A stretch of DNA of 39,856 nucleotides from Rhodospirillaceae bacterium (GCA_018674495.1 JABHAA010000006.1:1-39856), one strand, 5' to 3'. Shown: positions 7,983-16,403, counted from the first letter of the stretch. The notes: generated by a model not told the origin, from the letters alone. Program-made: numbers and translations.

Positions 7983-8738
7983 CTATGCGCCGCCCGGCGT
8001 GCCCGACGGCAGGTTGTAGTCCAGATCGCCGAGCCCGTTGATATGTTCGAGCACCTCGTCGGCGCCGATCACGTCCGCATATTTGGCGTTCATGTCGCAC
8101 AGATTGATGGCGTGCGACGCTTGTGAGCGGTCGAAGCAGCCTTCTTCGGCGATGGTGACGCGAAGGTTGAGCGAGAATGCATCGATCACCGTGGCGCGCA
8201 CACAGCCCGACGTGGTGGTGCCGGTGACGATCAGGCTGTCGGCGCCGAGATTGTTGATATGACCCATCAGCGCGGTGCCGTTAAAGACGCTGGGTTTCAG
8301 CTTCTCGATGACAATGTCTTTGGGGCCGGGCGCGATCTCGTCCATGATGTCGTTGCCGTTGCGGTTGGAGGTGCGCGCCTGCGGCGGCTCCCGGTCTTCG
8401 GATTGGCGGGTGTTTTTCCAGGCCCAGCCGCCCCGGTCCCAGCCGTCACCCCGACCGTCGCCGGTGGAATAGATCACCGGAATACCCTTGGCGCGCGACG
8501 CATCGGCCAATTTGGCGATCACCGGCAGCGCGTCCCAGGCGTCTTCGCCGCATGAATTGCGGTATTTTTTGATGGATTCGAGGATCGGCTCGCGCGTATC
8601 ACCACAGAAATTGTAATTAACGTCGATGACCAGCAATGCCGGTTTTTTGCCGAACCCGGCGCGGGCGCCATACCCGGCATCGCCAAACACCGCCTTGTCA
8701 CGTTCGGTCAGGAATTTGTTCCATACAGGTTCGCTCAT
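7983..8738 (-). CDS. Isochorismatase-family cysteine hydrolase
   Basis: A 251-aa enzyme of the isochorismatase-like fold, expected to hydrolyse an amide, imide or carbamoyl bond, as in N-carbamoylsarcosine amidase or maleamate amidohydrolase relatives. The catalytic triad is visible: D39 in LLVIDVNYN, K148 in EKLKPSVFNGT and C179 in TTTSGCVRATVIDA. The start at 8738 has a strong ribosome site (GAGAGGGACG); the longer open frame upstream runs into the promoter region of the divergent gene and is rejected. It is transcribed divergently from the ThDP enzyme with 111 bp between the starts, suggesting shared regulation. The substrate is unknown; N-carbamoylsarcosine amidase-like is the best family guess. 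The reading frame continues after the stop with a membrane-helix-coding tail. Confidence 0.9.
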   Translation of the reverse strand: MSEPVWNKFLTERDKAVFGDAGYGARAGFGKKPALLVIDVNYNFCGDTREPILESIKKYRNSCGEDAWDALPVIAKLADASRAKGIPVIYSTGDGRGDGWDRGGWAWKNTRQSEDREPPQARTSNRNGNDIMDEIAPGPKDIVIEKLKPSVFNGTALMGHINNLGADSLIVTGTTTSGCVRATVIDAFSLNLRVTIAEEGCFDRSQASHAINLCDMNAKYADVIGADEVLEHINGLGDLDYNLPSGTPGGA

Positions 8739-8761
8739 GATGTCGTCCCTCTCATTGTTGG

Positions 8762-8803
8762 TCCAAATTTTAGGCCAATATTGCGGGGCGTACAATATTT
8801 GGA
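8762..8803. promoter_or_regulatory. Inverted repeat in the divergent promoter
   Basis: TCCAAAT (8762-8768) and ATTTGGA (8797-8803) are perfect inverted arms flanking the smaller palindrome CAATATTG (8776-8783). They sit midway between the divergent starts at 8738 and 8850. This is a candidate operator controlling both genes; no linked regulator gene is seen. Confidence 0.4.
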
Positions 8804-8849
8804 TAGACATTGCCGGCGTTCGACAAAACCAAATCGGGGAGAAAGTTCC

Positions 8850-10649
8850 ATGGCCAAGCCCGTCAACTACGGCAGCATGAAATATCCGGAAACGCCGGTT
8901 AATCTGCAAGCCAACCAGCCGAAGGCGGAATTCGGCTCTGATATCCTCGCCGAAACCCTTCAGGAAATGGGTTTCAAACATGTGTTTTTGCTACCCGGAT
9001 CATCGTTTCGGGGGCTTCATGATTCCCTGGTCAACCATACCCGCAACCAAGACCCCGAAATGATCATGTGCACCCACGAGGCCATCGTCATGTCCATGGC
9101 GCACGGCTATGCCAAGGCGTCGGGGCAAACGGCGCTGGCCATTGTCCACGATCTGGTCGGGCTGATGACCGGCTCGGTGGGCGTTTATGACGCTTGGTGC
9201 GACCGCGCGCCGGTGCTGATCCTGGGCGGCTCGGGCCCGTTCGATCCGGAAAAACGCCGCTATATCGATTGGGTGCATACGGCGTCCATGCAGAGCGATT
9301 TGATCAAGCCTTTCGCCAAATGGACCGATGAGCCGCTGACCTTGCAATCGACCATCGACAGTTTATTGAGGGCCGGTAAAATTTCGGCGACGGCGCCCAA
9401 GGGCCCGACCTATGTGTGCACCGATCTGGGCGTCCAGGAAGGCGCTATTCCGGATAAACTGGTGCGCCCCGATGTCAATTTGCCGCGCTTTCGCCCGGCG
9501 CCGCCCATGGCCGCCAATCCGGGCGCTCTGCATGACGCCGCCGATATGCTGCTTGGCGCGGCGATGCCGATGATCGTTGCCGGGCGAATGGGCCGGGAAT
9601 TGCGCGCGCGGGAGCCGCTGGTGGAATTGGCCGAACTGACCGGTGCGGTCATGCATGACGATCATCATTTGGTTGCCTTCCCGACGTCGCATCCCCAGAA
9701 CCTGACCGGCGATATGGAAATCCGGGCGGAAGCCGATGTCATCCTGGCCATCGATTGCGTCGATGCGACGGAAACCTACGACGGCTATTTCAAGGGTGTG
9801 CGCGGCCAGGATGGCCAGCGGCTTATCGAAATGACAATGGAGCATACCCAGAACAATAGCTGGTCCCATTTTGGCGGTCCCCAATCGGCCACAGATTTGC
9901 AGATTGATTGCGACCCGCACCTGGGCCTGGCGCAGCTTATCGATGCAGTGAAGGTGCGCCTGGCCGGCGACAGCGATGCGGCCAAGCGCGCTGAAGCCCG
10001 GCGCGGGGACATCGCGGCGCGCCACGATGCCTTGCGCGCCGCACAGAACGAGCGCTGGCGCGCAAACTGGGACGCATCACCCATCGGCACCGGGCGCATG
10101 GTGCACGAATTGTATCAGGCGGTGAAGGACAAACCCTGGACCATGACCTTGCGCAACAACCGCTCGTTCCCCGAAGGCTTGTGGGATTTCGCCGGCGCCG
10201 GTGATTATCTCGGCGGCGATGGCGGCGGCGGCGTCGGCTATGGGCCGGGCGGCATGGTTGGCGCGTCGCTTGCTTTAAAAGGGATGGGCCGCTTCCCCGT
10301 CGGCATCACCGGCGACGGCGATTTCCTGATGGGCGCCAGCGCGGTCTGGACCGCCGTCCATTATCAGATCCCGACCCTGATGGGGATCAACAACAACAAC
10401 AGTTGGGGCAACGACGAGCATCACCAGATACGCATTGCCGATGCCCGCTCGCGGCCGCCCGAAAACGCCTGGATCGGCCAGCGCATGTCCGAGCCCGATA
10501 TCGATTTCGCTGCCCTGGCCAGGGGCTACGGCGCCTGGGCCGAGGGTCCGGTCGAAGACCCCGGCGCGCTCGCCGATGTATTCCGCCGCGCCGTCGCCGA
10601 GGTGGTCGCCGGCCACGTTGCCGTGGTCGATGTCAGGACAATGCTCTAG
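8850..10649 (+). CDS. Thiamine diphosphate-dependent enzyme (acetolactate synthase/benzoylformate decarboxylase type)
   Basis: A 599-aa ThDP enzyme with the three-domain layout of the acetolactate synthase/benzoylformate decarboxylase superfamily. The N-terminal PYR domain carries the activating Glu, E77, in CTHEAIVMS. A middle domain is followed by the C-terminal PP domain with the ThDP/Mg motif GDGDF (488-492), ending about 27 residues on at INNNNSWGN. The ATG at 8850 is preceded by GGGGAGAAAG; an upstream in-frame ATG at 8781 lies in the promoter and is rejected. It probably cleaves or forms a C-C bond next to a 2-keto acid. No small regulatory subunit is adjacent, so a role as biosynthetic acetolactate synthase is doubtful. 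Its divergent partner is an isochorismatase-like hydrolase. Its stop overlaps that of the convergent exonuclease gene in CTAG. Confidence 0.92.
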   Translation: MAKPVNYGSMKYPETPVNLQANQPKAEFGSDILAETLQEMGFKHVFLLPGSSFRGLHDSLVNHTRNQDPEMIMCTHEAIVMSMAHGYAKASGQTALAIVHDLVGLMTGSVGVYDAWCDRAPVLILGGSGPFDPEKRRYIDWVHTASMQSDLIKPFAKWTDEPLTLQSTIDSLLRAGKISATAPKGPTYVCTDLGVQEGAIPDKLVRPDVNLPRFRPAPPMAANPGALHDAADMLLGAAMPMIVAGRMGRELRAREPLVELAELTGAVMHDDHHLVAFPTSHPQNLTGDMEIRAEADVILAIDCVDATETYDGYFKGVRGQDGQRLIEMTMEHTQNNSWSHFGGPQSATDLQIDCDPHLGLAQLIDAVKVRLAGDSDAAKRAEARRGDIAARHDALRAAQNERWRANWDASPIGTGRMVHELYQAVKDKPWTMTLRNNRSFPEGLWDFAGAGDYLGGDGGGGVGYGPGGMVGASLALKGMGRFPVGITGDGDFLMGASAVWTAVHYQIPTLMGINNNNSWGNDEHHQIRIADARSRPPENAWIGQRMSEPDIDFAALARGYGAWAEGPVEDPGALADVFRRAVAEVVAGHVAVVDVRTML

Positions 10650-11230
10650 CGTAAACTTTGTAAGTGGCGAAGCGCATCCAGGATGGTGCGGCTGTCGCCG
10701 AGTGCCGTGTGGCTCTGGTGGGTTACCGCTAGGCCAAACAGGCTCGCCAGATCGGCGCTGACCGGCGCTTCACCACCCGGGCCGAGGGCTTCAATAATCA
10801 TCGGCCTCAGATTGTGAAATTTAAGATCCAGCATGTCATCGTCGATGTCATTGAAAGCACAGTTCTCGCCAAGCACCATGGGATCGTAGCCGTTGCAGCA
10901 GATCAGCGGTTCTCCATCGTTGATAAATTCTCGGAAAGCCGGCCATGTCTCGGCAAAGGGCAGGGCGCCATCCACATCGGGCTGCCTGATGCCGGTCAGA
11001 GCGGTGATGTAATCGCTTAAAACAGGGTTGACCGTGGGCCGGGCGAAGCATTCGAAATGGCCAATCTCGGTAAGACCGGATGCGACGTCGGCCTTTACCG
11101 CGCCGAACTGGATAATCTCGCGCATCTCGCCGGGGCCGGTCCAATCGTGCTCGAACGAGCCTGGCCAGGCGGTCCATTCGAGATCGAAAACCACAAGGGT
11201 CTTCTCATCAAATATGAAATCATCGCGCAA
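10646..11230 (-). CDS. 3'-5' exonuclease domain protein (DEDDh, DnaQ-like)
   Basis: Protein of about 194 aa, a stand-alone RNase T/DnaQ-fold exonuclease that should degrade single-stranded DNA or RNA with two metal ions. Motifs: Exo I VVFDLEW, Exo II around CNGYDPMVLGENCAFND, and Exo III HTALGDSRTILDAL, where the H-x4-D spacing marks the DEDDh class. No in-frame ATG exists near the N-terminus. The best start is a TTG at 11230, about 35 bp after the stop of the bactofilin-like gene; a non-canonical ATT slightly upstream is possible. The open frame extending further upstream is only a shadow of that gene. It is the last gene of a minus-strand run and shares a CTAG stop overlap with the ThDP gene. 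Confidence 0.82.
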   Translation of the reverse strand: MRDDFIFDEKTLVVFDLEWTAWPGSFEHDWTGPGEMREIIQFGAVKADVASGLTEIGHFECFARPTVNPVLSDYITALTGIRQPDVDGALPFAETWPAFREFINDGEPLICCNGYDPMVLGENCAFNDIDDDMLDLKFHNLRPMIIEALGPGGEAPVSADLASLFGLAVTHQSHTALGDSRTILDALRHLQSLR

Positions 11231-11265
11231 GGGATTTATCCGGACCGACTGATTTTCAATAAAAA

Positions 11266-12552
11266 TTAAGCGGTGCGGTGGCGGGCGAGTTGCACGGCGG
11301 ATGCACCAATGCCGATGGATATCGCCGCCAGCACCGCGATGGCGCCGAGGATCGGGATCAAGCCGACAATGGCGATAATCAACAGACCGATAACCACCAG
11401 CCCGATGCGGCCCCAGGCGCCAGAGTCCCAGTTGCGCCCCATCCAGGCCAGGCTTTGGCGGCCGACCAGCAGCGCCGCGTTGCCTAGTCCTAAAGACGCC
11501 AGCACCACATAGGCAGCCAGCAATACCAGGCCAAGGGGGATGCCGATCACTGTCGATAACAGAATGACGGCTGCGATGGGCGTTGCTACCAGCACGGCGA
11601 AGCCGATGCCGAATGTGCGCCACGGGCTGGACCGGCCCAAGCGTGCCGACTTGATCGAATGTTCCGGGAACGCCAAGACCTGGGCGGCCCCCAATATGGT
11701 CAACGCCACCAGCAGGAGCAGCACGATACCGCCGGCGGCGGCCAGCGCCGAGCCGACCATATGGGACGGTTGTTCGGATTGCACGAAGGCGACGTCGCCC
11801 AATATCGTGGCGCCCTCATGTATTTCCGCCTTGTGCGGTGACCGGTAGAAAAGCTTGCCGTGAATTTTCGCTCCGGACAATATCTCCAACTCGATGGCAT
11901 CCACATGTACATTGCCCAGCACCTCGCCGGCGATGATCACCCGCCGGCCAGCGGCGCGCAGCTCCTTTTCGATGCGGCCATCAATCTCGATGCGCCCGCC
12001 CACGACCCAGGCTTTGCCTTTTACCACGGCGTCCGGCTCTAAGATCAGGCGACCGCCCGCCATCATCAAATTGCCGCCAATTTGGGCTTTGGCTTCCACC
12101 CGCCCGCCGGCCAGCTTGGCATCGCCATCAATACGGCCCGCCGCTTCGAGCCGACCGCCCAAGGCCAGCAAATCGCCGGTGATGGCGGCGTTCAATTCTA
12201 TATCGCCGCCGACGGCGGTCATTTCACCGCCGATTTTTCCCTTCGCGCGGATGGCGCCGGCGGCGGCCAGAACGTCGCCGCCAATCTGATCGCCGACGGT
12301 TACTGTGGCGCCGGATGTGACCACGTCGCCGGTTATATTGGAGCGGATCATCACTTCTCGGCCCATGGCAATGACGCCGGCATTGACCGTGGCACGGATG
12401 GTGACGTGACCGCCGGACACAAACACATCATCGTTGAAGGTGCCGGTGCGGAGTACGTCGTCGCCGTGCAATTGGGCTAGTGTGGGTGCACCGCCGAAGA
12501 GGAAGGTGAGTGCCAGGGCAGAAAGAAACAGGCCGTGCCGGACTATGTTCAT
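11266..12552 (-). CDS. Bactofilin-like exported polymer protein with C-terminal membrane helices
   Basis: Protein of 428 aa started at the ATG at 12552 (ribosome site AGGTAAGA; an upstream ATG at 12585 has none). It has a signal peptide (residues about 8-28), then about 200 residues of repeating short beta strands with the pattern GGDVxAAAGAIRxKGKIGGE, as in bactofilin beta-helices (polymer-forming cytoskeletal family). About 140 residues of hydrophobic helices follow, at least four, including GLIPILGAIAVLAAISIGIGAS. Unlike cytoplasmic bactofilins it should therefore place a beta-helix outside the inner membrane. Repeated GG and GGR turns give the helix its regularity. It lies in a run with a nucleotidyl cyclase upstream and an exonuclease downstream. 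A role in envelope organisation is inference. Confidence 0.8.
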   Translation of the reverse strand: MNIVRHGLFLSALALTFLFGGAPTLAQLHGDDVLRTGTFNDDVFVSGGHVTIRATVNAGVIAMGREVMIRSNITGDVVTSGATVTVGDQIGGDVLAAAGAIRAKGKIGGEMTAVGGDIELNAAITGDLLALGGRLEAAGRIDGDAKLAGGRVEAKAQIGGNLMMAGGRLILEPDAVVKGKAWVVGGRIEIDGRIEKELRAAGRRVIIAGEVLGNVHVDAIELEILSGAKIHGKLFYRSPHKAEIHEGATILGDVAFVQSEQPSHMVGSALAAAGGIVLLLLVALTILGAAQVLAFPEHSIKSARLGRSSPWRTFGIGFAVLVATPIAAVILLSTVIGIPLGLVLLAAYVVLASLGLGNAALLVGRQSLAWMGRNWDSGAWGRIGLVVIGLLIIAIVGLIPILGAIAVLAAISIGIGASAVQLARHRTA

Positions 12553-12638
12553 ATTCTTACCTATTCTTGTTGCAGTCTTAATCATAGCCTGGCTCCGTCA
12601 ATTGCACTGTGAACTGCTTCACACATCGCTCAATTCCT

Positions 12639-13793
12639 TCAACCAAATAGACCGGCCAAAAGGCCGATTGCTTCTTCTGCTACGCGCCCGATAAAGGCGA
12701 GGCTGGTCATCAAAACGCCGCCTCCGCCGCCGTCGTCGGTTTCGCCGCCGGCTTGGGCGCGGCGCATGGCGGTTAGTTTCTCGTCCAAGGTGGCGACGAT
12801 TTTGGCGCTGACCTCGGCCTGCTGTTCCAACGGATCGCTCAGCACCCGGTCGTAGCGCCCGCCCCAAAGATGAAATCCGGTTTTTGCATCGATCAATTGG
12901 GCGGTGATGCGAATTTTATCCGTTCCCCGGACCGAGCCTTCGAACAGATACTGGGCGCTGGTCTTTGCGTCCGTCTTGCCGCCGGTGAGCACACGAATGC
13001 CCGGTTTTGATGACAGCGATGTGATCAAATCAGCGGACAGCCCGGCACCGAATGCCTTTTGCGCAGCACCGCCGCCGATGGCGGTGAATGGCAGCACTGC
13101 AAGGGACGGTGGTCCGGACGGGCGCGGGTTTTCCGGCGCTGCCGCCCGCCAGCCGGCAATGCCAAGACCAACCGCTAGAATGAGTGCGATCAGCCATGCG
13201 CCGGTGCGCTTATGACGGCGGCGCGCAACAGGGTGAGCGGACGTTTGCGCGGCAACTGGCTCGCTGCCGTCCAGGCGCACGCGGTAATGATGCACCGGCT
13301 CTGCGATATTCTTTAATGCGGCGGCGCCCATATCGTCGCAGTCGCGGCTGATTTTCTTGTGCACCTGCTCGAACACATTGGCGGAAATCATGATGCCGCC
13401 GGGCTCCGCAATGCCTTCTAGCCGGGCCGCGATATTGACGCCGTCGCCGTGGATATCTTCGGCATCGGCGGTGATCTCGCCAAGATTGATGCCGATGCGG
13501 AACTGCATGCGCCGGGCTTCAGGCGTACCCCGGTTGCGCCCGGCAAGATCGTCCTGCATGCGGATGGCGCTTTCGACAGCCTGGGTCGCGGTGGCAAACT
13601 CGGCCAGAAACCCGTCGCCGGTATGTTTGACTATGCGGCCGCCAAAATCGGCGATGGTGGGATCGATCAGCGCTCTGGCCGCGTGCCAGGCTTCGATGGT
13701 CGCCGCTTCATCTTCGTTCATGAGGCGCGAATAATCGGCCACATCGGCGGCTAGAATTGCCGCCAGTCTACGCTGGGTGGGTTGATCGCCCAA
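12639..13793 (-). CDS. Class III adenylate/guanylate cyclase with TolB-like C-terminal domain
   Basis: A 384-aa signalling enzyme predicted to make cAMP (or cGMP) in the cytoplasm. The cyclase domain (about 8-175) shows the metal-binding aspartates D17 in ILAADVADYSRLM and D60 in KHTGDGFLAEF, and the DGVNIAARLE block with the transition-state Asn and Arg. A basic linker leads to one membrane helix (about 198-218), then a TolB N-terminal/FlgO-like domain (SLAVLPFTAIGG; YLFEGSVRG; LWGGRYDR). The TPR array that often ends such proteins is missing; instead there is a Gly-rich stretch and a hydrophobic tail. The start codon is TTG at 13793 with GGGAG 8 nt upstream. It lies 17 bp after the CnbZ-like gene, probably in the same operon. 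Confidence 0.9.
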   Translation of the reverse strand: MGDQPTQRRLAAILAADVADYSRLMNEDEAATIEAWHAARALIDPTIADFGGRIVKHTGDGFLAEFATATQAVESAIRMQDDLAGRNRGTPEARRMQFRIGINLGEITADAEDIHGDGVNIAARLEGIAEPGGIMISANVFEQVHKKISRDCDDMGAAALKNIAEPVHHYRVRLDGSEPVAAQTSAHPVARRRHKRTGAWLIALILAVGLGIAGWRAAAPENPRPSGPPSLAVLPFTAIGGGAAQKAFGAGLSADLITSLSSKPGIRVLTGGKTDAKTSAQYLFEGSVRGTDKIRITAQLIDAKTGFHLWGGRYDRVLSDPLEQQAEVSAKIVATLDEKLTAMRRAQAGGETDDGGGGGVLMTSLAFIGRVAEEAIGLLAGLFG

Positions 13794-13810
13794 AAACCGC
13801 TCCCGCTACA

Positions 13811-14566
13811 CTAACCCAAAATCCGTTCGACGCTTACGCTGCGAACGTCCATTTCATAATCCAATCCTTCGACCGGCGGGCGCGCATGGAACCAGGTGAG
13901 CCCGGCCGGCGCTGCGCCCCTGGGCTGAATTTCGTTCTCCAGAACCGGGTGAATATCGTGCACCGAATAAACCTGCGTCGCCGTGGCATCTGCCCAGCCG
14001 GTGCCGAGGGCGGTAAGGCGCCCGCCTTGGGTATCGAGCACATGCGCTCCCTTGGCGCGCATGGCGTCCGCCGAGGTCTCCCCCGCCCTTATGACGCGGC
14101 TTTCGCCTTCGGGTGCAGTTTCGCGCGCATCGGCGCTGCCGGCATTGACGAACGTGACGGGCGCGCCAGCCTCCGCCGGAACGGTGTAGGAAAATGCGTG
14201 GAACACGGGTTCCGCCGGCGGATCGGTCTCTGGACAGACGTTGGAGCGGGCCACCGGGTTTTCGTCGTCTTTAAATATCCCCCAGCGTTCCAAGGTTCCT
14301 ACATAGACCCGGTTGAAAGCGATGAAGCCTTCTTCGGTAAACGGCGCCGGGGAGCGCAATTCGCAGGCGCAGAACGCCGTCAACGGACGCCCGATGCGGA
14401 TGAGGTAGGCTTCGATCGCCGCAAAGCCGGCCTCGATGGCCGGGCGGCCCCGAAAGCGCACGCGCTCGATGGCAAAGCCCGGCTCGGCGGCGACGCCGCC
14501 GGAATATTGGAACGGCCCCCTGATATAGCGGTAGCCGCCCGCCTCGAATTTCGCAATTTCCACCAT
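13811..14566 (-). CDS. Uncharacterised protein resembling the CnbZ deaminase family
   Basis: A 251-aa soluble protein without signal peptide or membrane helix. The start ATG at 14566 has a good ribosome site (AAAGGGGGC) 4 nt away. The N-terminal sequence GGYRYIRGPFQYSGGVAA followed by IERVRF reminds me of proteins annotated as 2-amino-5-chloromuconate deaminase CnbZ; I cannot verify this. The middle contains two acidic/Cys features (FCACEL, SNVCPETDPPAEP) and the C-terminus YSVHDIHPVLENEIQ. It follows the CoA-transferase by 11 bp and is therefore probably cotranscribed with it, which suggests a catabolic step on an organic acid. If the CnbZ link is wrong, it is simply a conserved hypothetical protein. 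Confidence 0.6.
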   Translation of the reverse strand: MVEIAKFEAGGYRYIRGPFQYSGGVAAEPGFAIERVRFRGRPAIEAGFAAIEAYLIRIGRPLTAFCACELRSPAPFTEEGFIAFNRVYVGTLERWGIFKDDENPVARSNVCPETDPPAEPVFHAFSYTVPAEAGAPVTFVNAGSADARETAPEGESRVIRAGETSADAMRAKGAHVLDTQGGRLTALGTGWADATATQVYSVHDIHPVLENEIQPRGAAPAGLTWFHARPPVEGLDYEMDVRSVSVERILG

Positions 14567-14577
14567 AATAGCCCCCT

Positions 14578-15759
14578 TTAATAGACGCCGCTTTCGCCCA
14601 GGTTTTTGATATCGGCCTCGGAATAGCCAAGCTCGGTCAGGATTGATTCAGTATGCTCGCCCATTTCCGGCGTTGCGGAGCGCAACTGCCAAGGCGTTCT
14701 ATGGAAGCGCACCGGCTGGCCGACCAGCTCCATTTCGCCGCGGGTTGGATGATCGACCTTGGCGGCCATGCCCAGGTGTTTGACCTGAGGATCGGCAAAG
14801 GTCTCATCGATATTGTAAACCGGCCCGCAAGGAACACCGGCTTTGTTGAGTGCCGCGATCCATTCCTCCCTCGGGCGGGTGCGCGTATAGACACTGATGG
14901 CATCGTGCAAAGCGTCCCGGTGTTCGGAGCGCCCCTTTGCCTTGGCAAAGCGTTCATCGGCGAAGATGTCGTCGGCGCCGAGCGCCTCGCACATGCGCTT
15001 GTACATGACGTTTCCCGACGCCGCGATATTCATGTAACCGTCGGCGGTTTCGAACATGCCGGTGGGCATGCCGGTGGGGTGGTTGTTGCCGGCTTGCGGC
15101 GGTACAACGCCATCGACGGTCCAGCGCGCGGCCTGAAAATCCAAAATGGCGATGGACGCGGCGAGCAGCGAGGAATCCACCCATTGGCCTTCGCCGGAAA
15201 CCTCGCGCTCCAAAAGCGCCGCCAGGATACCCATGGAGCAAAATAGACCGGAACAGGTGTCGGTGATGGCGAAACCGGCGCGCACTGGCCCTTGTCCCGG
15301 CAATCCGGTGACCGACATCAGCCCGCCCATGCCTTGTGCGATTTGATCGAAGCCGGGCCGGTTGGCGTATGGGCCGTCCTGGCCGAAGCCGGAGATCGAG
15401 CCGAGCACGATGCCCTTATTGACGGCGCGCAAACTTTCATAATCGATACCCAGCCGGTTCTTCACGTCGGGCCGGTAGTTTTCGACAACCACATCGGCGC
15501 TTGCCGCCAGTTTCATAAAAATTTCCTTGCCCTCTGGCGCCTTCAGATTGAGGGTCATGCAACGCTTGTTGCGGTGCAGGTTCTGGAAATCCGAGGAATC
15601 GCGGCTGCCGGTAAAGCCGTCGGTGGCGCCGGCGGGCTCTTCGATCTTGATCACGTCGGCGCCCCAATCGGCGAGCTGGCGCACGCAAGTTGGCCCCGAA
15701 CGGGCGCGCGTCAGATCGAGCACCTTGAAGCGCGATAAGGGGAGGGCGGTCTGGGTCAT
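14578..15759 (-). CDS. CaiB/BaiF family (class III) CoA-transferase
   Basis: A 393-aa family III CoA-transferase that moves CoA between carboxylic acids through an aspartyl-CoA intermediate. It has the usual length and motifs: N-terminal LDLTRARSGPTCVRQLADWGADVIKIEEP, VENYRPDVKNRLGIDY, ISGFGQDGPYANRPGFDQIAQ, and GEGQWVDSSLLAAS, whose Asp is the expected catalytic residue. The C-terminal half has GVPCGPVYNIDETFADPQV. It is the first gene of a likely operon with the CnbZ-like protein, cyclase, bactofilin-like protein and exonuclease. Donor and acceptor acids cannot be read from the sequence. The promoter must lie in the short gap shared with the plus-strand small frame upstream of the arsenate-reductase-like gene. 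Confidence 0.93.
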   Translation of the reverse strand: MTQTALPLSRFKVLDLTRARSGPTCVRQLADWGADVIKIEEPAGATDGFTGSRDSSDFQNLHRNKRCMTLNLKAPEGKEIFMKLAASADVVVENYRPDVKNRLGIDYESLRAVNKGIVLGSISGFGQDGPYANRPGFDQIAQGMGGLMSVTGLPGQGPVRAGFAITDTCSGLFCSMGILAALLEREVSGEGQWVDSSLLAASIAILDFQAARWTVDGVVPPQAGNNHPTGMPTGMFETADGYMNIAASGNVMYKRMCEALGADDIFADERFAKAKGRSEHRDALHDAISVYTRTRPREEWIAALNKAGVPCGPVYNIDETFADPQVKHLGMAAKVDHPTRGEMELVGQPVRFHRTPWQLRSATPEMGEHTESILTELGYSEADIKNLGESGVY

Positions 15760-15783
15760 GATTTGGGATTCCCTGTCTGCAAT

Positions 15784-15909
15784 ATGTTGAGCCGCAATGA
15801 GGCTATCCTAGACCAGGAATTTGCAATACCCAATCACGGCGTTGCAAATGCATTGACCGGAATTTCTGCGGGTGCCATCGTTGGGCCCATGATGGACTTC
15901 ATGGAATGA
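15784..15909 (+). CDS. Putative 41-aa small protein coupled to the ArsC-like gene
   Basis: A short frame from ATG at 15784 to TGA at 15909 overlaps the next gene's start as ATGA. The C-terminal half (ANALTGISAGAIVGPMMDF) is mildly hydrophobic and Gly/Ala-rich. No ribosome site is evident at its ATG, so it may be a leader frame, a remnant of a lost gene's C-terminus, or chance. The precise 4-nt overlap is the main argument for it. Confidence 0.3.
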   Translation: MLSRNEAILDQEFAIPNHGVANALTGISAGAIVGPMMDFME

Positions 15910-16403
15910 GCGATAAAATAACCAACGTATTGTTCCTGTGCACCGGCAATTCGGCCCGCTCGATCATGGCCGAGGCGTTGATGGACCGGCTCGGCGGCGG
16001 GCGCTTCAAGGGCTATTCGGCCGGCTCGCACCCCACCGGCCAGGTCAACGTCCACGCGCTGGCCTTGTTGCAATCCCATAGCTTCGACACTGGTTTCGCG
16101 GCCTCCAAAAGCTGGGACGAATTTGCGAGCCCCGGCGCGCCGGTTATGGATTTCGTGATCACGGTTTGCAGCGATGCTGCCGCGAAAACCTGCCCGGTCT
16201 GGCCCGGCCATCCGAGTTCCGCCCATTGGGGCATTCCCGATCCGGCAGACGCGGCAGGCAGCGAGGATGAAATCCGCGTAGCATTTCAAAACGCCTTTGA
16301 CCGCCTCGCCAAAGCCATCGCCAATTTCCGTAAAATACCCTTGAGCGCCATGGACGCCGATCAGCTGGCGGCAAGGCTGGCGGATATCGGGCGCCGGATT
16401 TGA
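15906..16403 (+). CDS. Arsenate reductase/low-molecular-weight phosphatase-fold protein
   Basis: A 165-aa cytoplasmic protein of the LMW protein-tyrosine-phosphatase fold. The N-terminal P-loop is CTGNSARS (C-x5-R-S), with the nucleophilic Cys at about residue 12. Two further cysteines in VCSDAAAKTCPVWPG and the WGIPDPA motif with the general-acid Asp match thioredoxin-type arsenate reductases, so reduction of arsenate to arsenite is the best guess. No arsB, acr3 or arsR gene is nearby, so an arsenic role is not supported by context, and a phosphatase function remains possible. The start ATG overlaps the stop of a 41-codon small frame. Its TGA directly abuts the convergent radical SAM gene's stop, with zero bases between. 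Confidence 0.85.
   Translation: MSDKITNVLFLCTGNSARSIMAEALMDRLGGGRFKGYSAGSHPTGQVNVHALALLQSHSFDTGFAASKSWDEFASPGAPVMDFVITVCSDAAAKTCPVWPGHPSSAHWGIPDPADAAGSEDEIRVAFQNAFDRLAKAIANFRKIPLSAMDADQLAARLADIGRRI

Noticed and set aside
11231..11623. N-terminal extension of the exonuclease frame
   Set aside because: It overlaps the bactofilin-like coding sequence in another frame and has no exonuclease homology.
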